NCBI RefSeq assembly: GCF_021440085.1
Contig: NZ_JAKCPW010000010.1
Coordinates: 186,001 to 250,000 of the forward strand
Reading direction: 5' to 3'
From: Dyadobacter sp. CY261
GTDB lineage: Bacteria > Bacteroidota > Bacteroidia > Cytophagales > Spirosomataceae
Length of the DNA: 64,000 nt
In this document: piece after piece, positions 9,555-16,621 of the stretch
Position numbering within the stretch: position 1 is the stretch's first letter
Layout: every line of letters begins with the position of its first letter
Program-made: the position numbers and the translations under genes
Notes under the pieces: model-generated
What the model was told of the DNA's origin: nothing
The model's database searches: none
What the model saw: the letters and a program-made list of their open reading frames with translations, nothing else

Positions 9555-10205
9555 TCAGCTAGACCCATCTGTTCTCCGTTTGTAGATTTCTACCTTTTTG
9601 AACAGTTCGAGGATATTTGTTACTTCCAGCTTTTCGAAGATCCGCGCCTTGTAGGTCGACACGGTACTTTCCTTGATATTGAGGTCAATTGCAATGTCTT
9701 TAGTCCACTTACCAATGAGCAGCATATCCATGATTTCCAGCTCACGATTTGAAAGGATCTCGAGCGGGCTTTCTTTGCTTTCCCGTTCGAGCAGTGTATT
9801 ATTAACGAGCCGATCCTGGATCACATTGCTGATATACGTTCCCCCAGCCAGCACCGAGGTAATCGCCTTTTCAAGCTCGTCATTTGGAGTATCTTTCGGC
9901 AAAAAGCCGTTAGCACCTGCTTTTACGTAATGAATTGCATACAAAGCTTCATCCTGTGATGAAAATATCAGAATTTTCACCTTGTTCTGGATTTCGCGGA
10001 TTCTACTGATCATATTAAATGTCTCACCGCCCGGTATCTTGATATCCAGGATAACGAGATCGAAGAATCTTGATTGCAGAAGCTTGAGAGTTTCGCTAAA
10101 AGTAGCGGCCTCAATGACCGTTACCGAGGGTAAAAAATCCTCAATTAGCAACTTTACACCCATTCTCACAATGGAATGGTCTTCTACTAGCAAAACTGTT
10201 TTCAT
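9555..10205 (-). CDS. NarL/LuxR-type response regulator
   Basis: The protein has 216 residues. The N-terminal receiver domain has the acidic pair Glu8-Asp9, phospho-acceptor Asp54 in VILDIKIPGG, a Ser-Ser switch at 82-83 and Lys104 in LPKDT. The C-terminal LuxR-type HTH spans about residues 149-195 (LSNRELEIMDMLLIGKWTKDIAIDLNIKESTV). It lies 82 bp downstream of a histidine kinase on the same strand, so the two form a likely two-component pair. Targets are unknown. Confidence 0.9.
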   Translation of the reverse strand: MKTVLLVEDHSIVRMGVKLLIEDFLPSVTVIEAATFSETLKLLQSRFFDLVILDIKIPGGETFNMISRIREIQNKVKILIFSSQDEALYAIHYVKAGANGFLPKDTPNDELEKAITSVLAGGTYISNVIQDRLVNNTLLERESKESPLEILSNRELEIMDMLLIGKWTKDIAIDLNIKESTVSTYKARIFEKLEVTNILELFKKVEIYKRRTDGSS

Positions 10206-10287
10206 TCAAATGCCTTTACTTCAAATCAGTTTTAAAAGTAGTTTAATATAAATCAAATATTATGTAGAAAATTGGCTACATGTAAAT

Positions 10288-11601
10288 TTATTTTGAAAAA
10301 ATTATATGAACCGAAGTTCCCGAAGGTTCGTTTGGCGTTGCAAATAGCCTGGCGCGGATAAGCGTGCTGATCTCCTTCACGATTAACAGGCCCATTCCGA
10401 AGTTCTGGGCCACATTTCCGGAAACCGGCAGATCTCGCGCGTCGCTATTGATCCAACCGCTTACACTGCTGTCCATACCCGGACCGGTGTCGTTGACGAT
10501 CAGATGCAGTTCATCCCTGAAATCCTGGTAAGTAACGTTTATGATGCCGTCATTGGTCGCCTTATTTGCATTGTCGATCAGATTGTGCAGAATAATGCCG
10601 ACCAATTGCTGGTTGTTTTTAATGATCACACCAGGTGGGATGCTATTGACGAATCGGTTGGCATTCACCTCCGCATCCTGCGTAAAAATCGCGAATTTCT
10701 GTTCAACCATCTCGTTAAGGTCAAGATAAGTGAACTGAACGCTGGAATTTTTGTACCGGAACTCGGTGTATTCCAGTAGATTCTTCATGAAGTGATAAAG
10801 CCGGTAGCTCGATTGGCTGATAGCCCTCACCGTAGGCAGGTCGGGATGGTTCCGGGAGAGTCGGCCCGTGGTCGTCATCAGGAACCGCAGCGGACTTTTA
10901 ATGTCATGGGATATGCTGGCGATCAGATGTTTCTGATGGATGTATTCCAGTTCCAGCTTTTCCCTGGAATCTTCCAGGTATGCCAGACTGGCCCGAAGTT
11001 CTCCGCTTCGGGCATCAAGATCGCTGATCGTATCGTAGAACGAGCTAAAAAAGTAGTAATTGATCAGGACCAGGAAAATGAAATTGTGGAACAGCAGGAT
11101 CACAATCGTGATACGTCCCGATCCATTTGGCCCCCAGGGAATATTCGTGCCGAGGTGATGCCCCAGCAGCACATAAAGAACGAACGGGAGAACCGCGACG
11201 GTGGAATAAACAATACCCCACTGATTTCCAAGCCCATAGAATGCACATATGCTGATAATGACGACATATTGGAGCGTAACCAGGTCAAAACCGTTTTGAA
11301 AAACAAACAGGTTAGTCCAGATAATGCTCATAAAAATCAATACTGCCGTATGGATTGCTTTGCGCCACTCAAAACCGAGCGTCAGTGCAATATAAAAGAT
11401 GGCGGCAATGCCTAGCAAGATGGCCACCCTCACCGCTTGCAGGCGATAATTCTCGGCCAGGTAAAATATGAGTACTAAAGTCGTGGTAAATATTCTCAGG
11501 TAGAGTGCGTACGATAGTACCTTGATGCGGGCCCGGTTGAGAATATTCGGTTCACCTTCCAACTGCTTTCGCACAGGCCATTCCAGAATCGTTCGGATCA
11601 T
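10288..11601 (-). CDS. Membrane sensor histidine kinase
   Basis: The chosen start is the ATG at 11601 (437 residues). A longer frame begins with TTG at 11661 and overlaps a possible -7 box TAGATTTG (11659-11666), so it is less likely. About six membrane helices fill the first 190 residues. Then come a short coiled-coil linker, the HisKA box ASISHDIKSPLRF with His232, the N box LIDNANKATNDG, the G1 box VNDTGPGMD and the G2 box FGMGLLIVKEI. No separate extracytoplasmic sensor domain is visible, so the signal is probably sensed within the membrane. Partner: the regulator immediately downstream. Confidence 0.88.
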   Translation of the reverse strand: MIRTILEWPVRKQLEGEPNILNRARIKVLSYALYLRIFTTTLVLIFYLAENYRLQAVRVAILLGIAAIFYIALTLGFEWRKAIHTAVLIFMSIIWTNLFVFQNGFDLVTLQYVVIISICAFYGLGNQWGIVYSTVAVLPFVLYVLLGHHLGTNIPWGPNGSGRITIVILLFHNFIFLVLINYYFFSSFYDTISDLDARSGELRASLAYLEDSREKLELEYIHQKHLIASISHDIKSPLRFLMTTTGRLSRNHPDLPTVRAISQSSYRLYHFMKNLLEYTEFRYKNSSVQFTYLDLNEMVEQKFAIFTQDAEVNANRFVNSIPPGVIIKNNQQLVGIILHNLIDNANKATNDGIINVTYQDFRDELHLIVNDTGPGMDSSVSGWINSDARDLPVSGNVAQNFGMGLLIVKEISTLIRARLFATPNEPSGTSVHIIFSK

Positions 11602-11756
11602 GTAATCAAGTTTTCCAGATCGCTGTTCACGCCCGGGGTCAGACGAAGCGATAAGAGCCAAATCTACCTAAAAAACGCAACAGATAATGTAGAGATATTG
11701 CTACAAATAAAACAATAGCGTGCTACAATCGCTTTTTCGCCGAGATACTAAATTTG

Positions 11757-11877
11757 TAAAATCCTGCAAGTGAGGAGCTGTGCGATTAGTGCGGGATCAC
11801 CGGACCTGAACGTAGAAGTACGTTATAAACGTTGAGTATAGCTTACACCTTCCGGTATTGCCGTGAAGGTGTTTTTT
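11757..11877 (+). ncRNA. Candidate small RNA with own promoter and terminator
   Basis: A -7 box TAAATTTG (11749-11756) is followed by about 115 nt without a credible ORF. Then come a 6-bp hairpin AACGTA-GAAG-TACGTT (11809-11824) and a second hairpin, 8 bp plus an inner 3 bp (11845-11855 with 11861-11872), ending in six T residues. The -33 element is poor. It does not match tmRNA, RNase P or SRP RNA by eye. The rest of the gap to 12037 has no supported gene, but another GGACCTGAA like that at 11802-11810 recurs near 11978. Confidence 0.3.
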
Positions 11878-12037
11878 GTCCTTATTGCTAAACCGGGGGG
11901 TAGAATCAGCAGACGATGGCGCATTACCCTTGCTCTCGCCGCTCAAAATGCTTTGAGGTTATTATGGTTTGGCCGCTGGGACCTGAATGGTGATGAAAGG
12001 AGGAACGTAGTAAATAACAATTTGGGAAAGTGCGTAC

Positions 12038-12250
12038 CTAGCTCTGTTTTCCCAGTTTGTCCTGTGCTTGTTTTTTGGATTTTTTCACTTCGCCCGGCGT
12101 AAATTCACCATTAATCCATCTTACAAAATTTTTTGACTGTACCTGATAGACCTGGGCGGAGAGCGGCTTCAAATCCGATTTTTCAATTTCAAGAAGATAG
12201 TCAGCCAGAAGCCTCTTGATTTCTTCCAAATATTTACTTTGCGTCTTCAT
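12038..12250 (-). CDS. Small protein resembling a recombinase core-binding domain
   Basis: The protein has 70 residues: a basic-acidic helical N-terminus (YLEEIKRLLADYLLEIEKS), then LKPLSAQVYQVQSKNFVRWINGEF and a Lys/Gln-rich tail. The pattern of a Ser-x-x-x-Tyr helix followed by F-x-R-W-(I/L) resembles the SAM-like core-binding domain at the N-terminus of tyrosine recombinases. No catalytic domain follows in this window. It may be a stand-alone DNA-binding or DNA-mimic protein. I do not recognise a named family. Confidence 0.6.
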   Translation of the reverse strand: MKTQSKYLEEIKRLLADYLLEIEKSDLKPLSAQVYQVQSKNFVRWINGEFTPGEVKKSKKQAQDKLGKQS

Positions 12251-12611
12251 GGAGGAGATTTTGTGTTTTTACAAAGAAAGAACTATTCCGATACTCAATC
12301 AAGTGTGACTTTATATCACCTTACAAGTATAGTCCATTAGAGCCGATCAGTTTTCGTTTTTGGGGTGAGAATGCTGAATTTGAGGGTGTAGGAAGGCCTT
12401 CGTGGGGAGAGGATCTCGGACTGTCAAAACCTTTCACTGACCACTAAACTTTTTACTACAAAACACCCAATAATGCAGGCTACTTTGGATTTATACAAGT
12501 TACGATATGGCTTGTCAAAGTTCCCATTACTCCCGTTATATTGGAAAAGTAAAATCACGTTCCGACCTCTGAATGGCGATGCGGTGAAATTGCCAACTGC
12601 CTGGTGGTTTC
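12251..12611. other. Intergenic region with no recognised feature
   Basis: A gap of 361 bp lies between two minus-strand genes. It should include the promoter of the 70-aa gene, but I found no TAnnTTTG match on the minus strand. No ORF, hairpin with T-tract or repeat is convincing. Confidence 0.4.
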
Positions 12612-13007
12612 TTAGTCACAGTAGCAGGGACAAGACAGTTTAGCCGGACCGGGCGTGAGTTCATGGATCGTAGGTTGGATGCCGGCGGTGTAGGTAATGG
12701 AGACTTTGTCGCCGCTTTCTGAGACTTTTACGGTGGCGGATACGCTTTGATCCGCATAACCGGCTCCGGTAAATGAAGAATAAGTGCTTCCGACAATGCG
12801 GGTGGTGCCCGCACGGAACTCTTTAATAGGTATTTGCAAATAGGCGCAGCACATGCCTCCGAGCCGGTAGCCGCCGCCTTCACGAGCTAATGAGAGGCAC
12901 CCGTCCGACCACACTTCCACAGGTACAATAGGGTTGTCGGATTTCTTGCAACTGCCCGCCAAAGCAATCACAATGAGGATGATAGGTCTGATCTGTTTCA
13001 TTTTCAT
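12612..13007 (-). CDS. Cysteine-rich lipoprotein of unknown function
   Basis: The likely start is the ATG at 13007 (131 residues; a second ATG lies at 13001). Residues 1-20 form a lipoprotein signal with lipobox ALAGSC. The mature part has Cys in SDGCLS, GGMCCAYL and at the very end (SCPCYCD), an unusually high number for such a short protein. They may form disulfides or bind metal. No family recognised. It lies about 200 bp downstream of the DUF4097 genes on the same strand. Confidence 0.65.
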   Translation of the reverse strand: MKMKQIRPIILIVIALAGSCKKSDNPIVPVEVWSDGCLSLAREGGGYRLGGMCCAYLQIPIKEFRAGTTRIVGSTYSSFTGAGYADQSVSATVKVSESGDKVSITYTAGIQPTIHELTPGPAKLSCPCYCD

Positions 13008-13208
13008 TGAATTAAACAAAACGGAGACTGAATTTCGGTCAAAATAGTTGTAAGTCGGGCAGGATACAATGCCCCAAATGGCTGGGATGTAATGCCTAAC
13101 TATTCCGGATAGGTCCAGTATCATCCTGACCACACGCCCCAGTACAACAAACAAAGGGACGCGGCCAGAACCTGACCGCGCCCCTGCACAACTATTCCAA
13201 AGTTTTGA

Positions 13209-13907
13209 CTAATCCTTCGTGCGCAAGTACACATTGTTGCTGATCGATTCGAGCTTCACGTCCGGGCCACCGCCGTTGAATTTCCCTTCGAGCAGGTACC
13301 CTACAATCGGGTTCTTTTCCTTTTTGTTACCGAAATCGATGTCCAGATCGGAATATACCTCGCCTGTAATGGTTTTCACGGCAACATTCGCCCCTTTCGA
13401 TCTCGGCCAGGTCATGTCTACGTAGCCGCTGATCGTCTTCGCAGCGACGGAGGCGGTTGCGCCCTGAATGTCGATGTTACCATTAATTGTTTCGAGTTTC
13501 AGTTTGGCATTGCGCGGCAGGGTGACCTGGTAATTGATCTCACTGCACACGTAGTAGCTATTTTTCCCGTCGTCGTTTCGCCAGGTACTTTTTTGGCCGG
13601 GACAATCCTCCCCCTTTCCTTCTTTCAGTTTTTCCTTGTCGAAATCGGTTTTGAGGATGATTTCTTCCGCAGTGGTGTTACTTGTAACGAGAAATGCGTC
13701 ATTGAGTTTATTCTGATTGATTTTCACCGACATATGCACCGAGACTTCCGGTTTGTCCCAGTAACGGACCTGGATGCTGTCGCCGAACCGGAGATTGAGG
13801 TTCACGGTCTTGCCTGATTCGTAGGGCAATTTTTTGTCGATGATTTTTTGGGCCATAGCGGGGCCGCATGCCATGCCGAGCATGGCTAACAATAAGATCT
13901 TTTTCAT
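13209..13907 (-). CDS. DUF4097-like secreted beta-helix protein
   Basis: The protein has 232 residues with a Sec signal peptide ending AMA before Q. The mature part has the repeated short beta-strand pattern of DUF4097 putative adhesins: LKLETINGNIDIQG, VAAKTISGYVDMTWP, VAVKTITGEVYSDLDIDF and VKLESISNNVYLR. It follows a paralogue by 22 bp. The two appear to be the last genes of an ECF sigma / anti-sigma operon. Role in the envelope is inferred only from the signal peptide and context. Confidence 0.8.
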   Translation of the reverse strand: MKKILLLAMLGMACGPAMAQKIIDKKLPYESGKTVNLNLRFGDSIQVRYWDKPEVSVHMSVKINQNKLNDAFLVTSNTTAEEIILKTDFDKEKLKEGKGEDCPGQKSTWRNDDGKNSYYVCSEINYQVTLPRNAKLKLETINGNIDIQGATASVAAKTISGYVDMTWPRSKGANVAVKTITGEVYSDLDIDFGNKKEKNPIVGYLLEGKFNGGGPDVKLESISNNVYLRTKD

Positions 13908-13929
13908 GGTAATAGATGCAGGTTAAGTG

Positions 13930-14718
13930 TTATTTCTGCTTACGGATATAAATATTGCTGCTAATGGTGTGAAGCGACATCTCTACGCCTCCGCCGTTGA
14001 TCGAGCCGTCGACATTGGCACTGCCGCCTACCTTGGACATGCCCTCCTTGCTTCCCTTTACGCCCAGATCGAAATCGGTGTACATCTCACCGTTGATTGA
14101 CCGGAGTTTGAGGTCAGATTTTGCCGTGGCGGGCAGGGTAATGTCAATTTCGCCGCTGATAGAAGAAATTGAGGTCGGCTTGCCCTGCGCCAGGTTTGTA
14201 AATGTAGCAGTAACCTCGCCGCTCGTCGTATTCGCTACCACCGGACCGGTAATGTTATTGAGGATAATATTGGAAGAATTGGTTTTGATTTCGAGATCTC
14301 CATCCATATTCGACACCGAGAGCCCCGAGCCGCCCTGCCAGTTGGTTTCCACAAATTTCACCGACACCTGCCGTGGCAGCTTGATCGTATATTTAACCGA
14401 CTTGCGCGTTGCTTTTTCGATTTTCAGCCCAGAGGCATCGGGCGTTACGGCCAGGCCTATACCCGAGTTGTCAACCGCCGTATAATACAATGGTTTCAGC
14501 CCTTTCGCCCGCTCCGGCGGGGCTTCAAAACCCGACGATGCCTGGATGATCACCTCATCTCCATTGTAGCCTTCTATTTTGACACTGCTCGATGACAGCT
14601 CCAGCACAACCTTTTTATCTTTCGAATTGGCCAGTTTGGTTTTGTACTCGGAAGTTTGAGCACACGCGCAGCTCAGGCTCCATAAGAAGCCCGCACTGAT
14701 TAACAGTACTTTTTTCAT
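13930..14718 (-). CDS. DUF4097-like secreted beta-helix protein, paralogue
   Basis: The protein has 262 residues with a Sec signal peptide ending in a Cys-Ala-Cys-Ala-Gln region. An internal cleavage after ACA is more likely than lipidation because the Cys lies after a serine-rich stretch. The repeated strands (LEIKTNSSNIILNNI, VVANTTSGEVTATF, TSISSISGEIDITLP, LKLRSINGEMYTDFDL, VEMSLHTISSNIYIR) match DUF4097. It lies 85 bp after the anti-sigma gene, with a small imperfect hairpin (14750-14769) between. Probably exported and regulated by the sigma factor upstream. Confidence 0.8.
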   Translation of the reverse strand: MKKVLLISAGFLWSLSCACAQTSEYKTKLANSKDKKVVLELSSSSVKIEGYNGDEVIIQASSGFEAPPERAKGLKPLYYTAVDNSGIGLAVTPDASGLKIEKATRKSVKYTIKLPRQVSVKFVETNWQGGSGLSVSNMDGDLEIKTNSSNIILNNITGPVVANTTSGEVTATFTNLAQGKPTSISSISGEIDITLPATAKSDLKLRSINGEMYTDFDLGVKGSKEGMSKVGGSANVDGSINGGGVEMSLHTISSNIYIRKQK

Positions 14719-14803
14719 GGTTTTAATTGATATATGGGTAGTTGTTATGCCCAGGTCTGAAGACTTGGGTTAAGTTAATTATGTGCTGCTACAAGGATGG
14801 GGA

Positions 14804-15580
14804 CTAGACGTCGGCATTCAGGCGATTGGCCCCTTCGGTCGCTTTGAGGCGGACTACGTCCAGGACTTCCTGGCTTCTGGCGAGTTGCCGGAACTGCTCC
14901 ACGGCCCGCTTTTCCTTAATGGCGACCAGCGATTCTATGAGTGAGATCTGAATGTTTGGGTCTGTCTGGATCGCCAATGACTGGATCAGTGCTTCCTTTA
15001 CTTCGGTTTCATTAGCAAAATGCGTCAATGCCTGGCAGGCGGCGAGCCGCACATTGATGTTTGGATCGAAATTCAAAGTATTGATCAGCAACCGCGTAAT
15101 GTCGCTATCCACTTCCGAAATCTCATAACTATGGTTTACTGCCTGAATACGCTCGCTGGCCGAAGTGTTGTTCATTTGTTCGAATGCGAGCACTTTCTTC
15201 ATTTCGGCCACCTCTGTCGGTTCCTGTCCGCTCAAAGCCATCAGGCTTCTACCGCTTTCTGTCTTCGACTGGAACACCCATCCTGCGCCGAAACCGATAA
15301 TGAGGAGCGTCAGCCCGGCAGCAATGCGGATCAGCCAGCCTCCCAGCCTCCGCACAGGGCCTTGCTTCGGCGGATCGAGCATTAAGGCCAGTTCGTGGTT
15401 AAAGGTCAGCGAAGGCTGTTCCTTGCGTGCATCGGCAAAATAGCCAAATTGCGCCGCGTGGCTTTGCAAATGCTCCGGCACACCACCACTTTGAAAAAAC
15501 TGCTTCAATGCACGTTCCTCCTCCAGCGACGTTTCTCCGTCATAATATTTCTCTAATAGCTTCTCAATATCCAGTGCCAT
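14804..15580 (-). CDS. Membrane anti-sigma factor with C-terminal HEAT repeats
   Basis: The protein has 258 residues. The cytoplasmic N-terminus (about 1-80) begins DIEKLLEKYYDGETSLEEERALKQFF, a pattern common at the start of Bacteroidota anti-sigma factors. One membrane helix spans about 84-104. The C-terminal part (about 155-258) holds HEAT-like helical repeats (DPNINVRLAACQALTHFAN; DPNIQISLIESLVAIKEKRA) and would lie in the periplasm. The start overlaps the sigma gene by 17 bp, so the two are translationally coupled. It probably holds the sigma factor inactive until a periplasmic signal is sensed. Confidence 0.8.
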   Translation of the reverse strand: MALDIEKLLEKYYDGETSLEEERALKQFFQSGGVPEHLQSHAAQFGYFADARKEQPSLTFNHELALMLDPPKQGPVRRLGGWLIRIAAGLTLLIIGFGAGWVFQSKTESGRSLMALSGQEPTEVAEMKKVLAFEQMNNTSASERIQAVNHSYEISEVDSDITRLLINTLNFDPNINVRLAACQALTHFANETEVKEALIQSLAIQTDPNIQISLIESLVAIKEKRAVEQFRQLARSQEVLDVVRLKATEGANRLNADV

Positions 15581-16094
15581 AATTCTCTGCTTTTAAATAA
15601 TTCTCGCGCAACTTTTGTCTTGCCCGCGAAAGGATCGTCCGAATGTTGACATTACTCAGGCCAGTAACTTCCTCGATCTCCTCCAAAGTATATTCTTCCA
15701 CATCACGCAGATGCAACACCAACCGCTGCTGCTCCGGCAACTCGCTGATGAGCCGGTGCATAAGCCCCGCGCTGTCGCTGTTCTCCACTTGCCGGTAAGG
15801 CGATACGTCCGCTGCCTGCATGGTTACCATATCCGCATCACGACTCGTTTTTTGTTTGTCATGCGATTTCAGCCGGTCCAGACAAAGGTTCTTGGTCATC
15901 TGCACCGCCAGGGCCTCCACGCTCTGGTAGCTTTCCAGCTGCTGCCGGTTGGTCCAAAGCCTCAGGAACACATCCTGAATCGCATCCTCTGCCTCCTCGC
16001 GGTTGCGAAGAAACATTTGCGCCAGTCGGAACAGGCGTCCCTGAACGGGAAGAATGCGTTGGTTGAAGGCTTTTAAATCCATATTCAATAGCAT
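15564..16094 (-). CDS. ECF-type RNA polymerase sigma factor
   Basis: The protein has 176 residues. Sigma region 2 is seen in REEAEDAIQDVFLRLW, and region 4 in LPEQQRLVLHLRDVEEYTLEEIEEVTGLSNVNIRTILSRARQKL. Start at the ATG at 16094; a second ATG at 16082 is possible. First gene of a set with an anti-sigma factor and two DUF4097 proteins, which suggests an envelope-stress type circuit. It is divergent from a padR gene across 179 bp. Confidence 0.9.
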   Translation of the reverse strand: MLLNMDLKAFNQRILPVQGRLFRLAQMFLRNREEAEDAIQDVFLRLWTNRQQLESYQSVEALAVQMTKNLCLDRLKSHDKQKTSRDADMVTMQAADVSPYRQVENSDSAGLMHRLISELPEQQRLVLHLRDVEEYTLEEIEEVTGLSNVNIRTILSRARQKLRENYLKAENYGTGY

Positions 16095-16156
16095 AGACGA
16101 CCGGCTGCCGAAAACGTTACAGGATTTACGAAAAAATCTTTATTTCCGAACAATTT

Positions 16157-16172
16157 TGTCCGCTATCGGACA
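16157..16172. promoter_or_regulatory. Inverted repeat, candidate PadR or sigma-locus operator
   Basis: TGTCCG-CTAT-CGGACA is a perfect 6-bp inverted repeat in the divergent gap between the sigma gene and padR. PadR proteins bind palindromes with TGT and ACA ends, so it may be the autoregulatory site of the padR-permease operon. Confidence 0.45.
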
Positions 16173-16273
16173 CGGTCGCCACCTGAAAACGCGCTGCTAT
16201 GGATTCCAGAGTAGTTTTTCCAAACTGGCAAAGTATTTGTTTTGCATTATTATAACTAATAACCTGTGCAGAT

Positions 16274-16618
16274 ATGAAAAGAACTTTTCTCGGGGAATTT
16301 GAAGAAATCGTCCTGCTGGTCGTGGCCGGCTGCACAGACGAGGCCTATGGTGTCACGATCTGGGAACGCGTGCAGGAGTACACAGGGCGTTCCATTTCGT
16401 TGAGTGCCGTTCATGCCACTTTATACAGACTGGAAGAAAAGGGCTTTCTCACCTCCGAAATGGGCGGCGCTACGGCCGAGCGTGGCGGTCGCCGGAAGCG
16501 TTTTTTTACCATTACCAATTACGGAAACCGGGCATTACAGGAAATCAACGAGATCCGCCAGCAACTATGGCAGGCCATCCCCGCCGAAAAGCTGCAACCC
16601 AAACTGAGCTTTTCATAA
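16274..16618 (+). CDS. PadR-family transcriptional regulator
   Basis: The protein has 114 residues. The winged helix covers the first 85 residues: YGVTIWERVQEYTGRSISLSAVHATLYRLEEKGFLTSEMGG, then the wing in GGRRKRFFTIT and a helix for dimerisation. The next gene starts four bases after its stop, so it is co-transcribed with the two large permeases. PadR proteins of this short type usually repress the membrane-transport genes next to them. Confidence 0.9.
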   Translation: MKRTFLGEFEEIVLLVVAGCTDEAYGVTIWERVQEYTGRSISLSAVHATLYRLEEKGFLTSEMGGATAERGGRRKRFFTITNYGNRALQEINEIRQQLWQAIPAEKLQPKLSFS

Positions 16619-16621
16619 GCC

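Noticed and set aside
11757..11877. Signal recognition particle RNA
   Set aside because: A TCAGGTCCGG stretch appears on the minus strand, but the conserved GGAAGGAAGCA loop is missing.
11863..12102. A 79-codon plus-strand frame next to the candidate small RNA
   Set aside because: It begins inside a terminator-like hairpin, overlaps the 70-aa gene and shows no conserved pattern.
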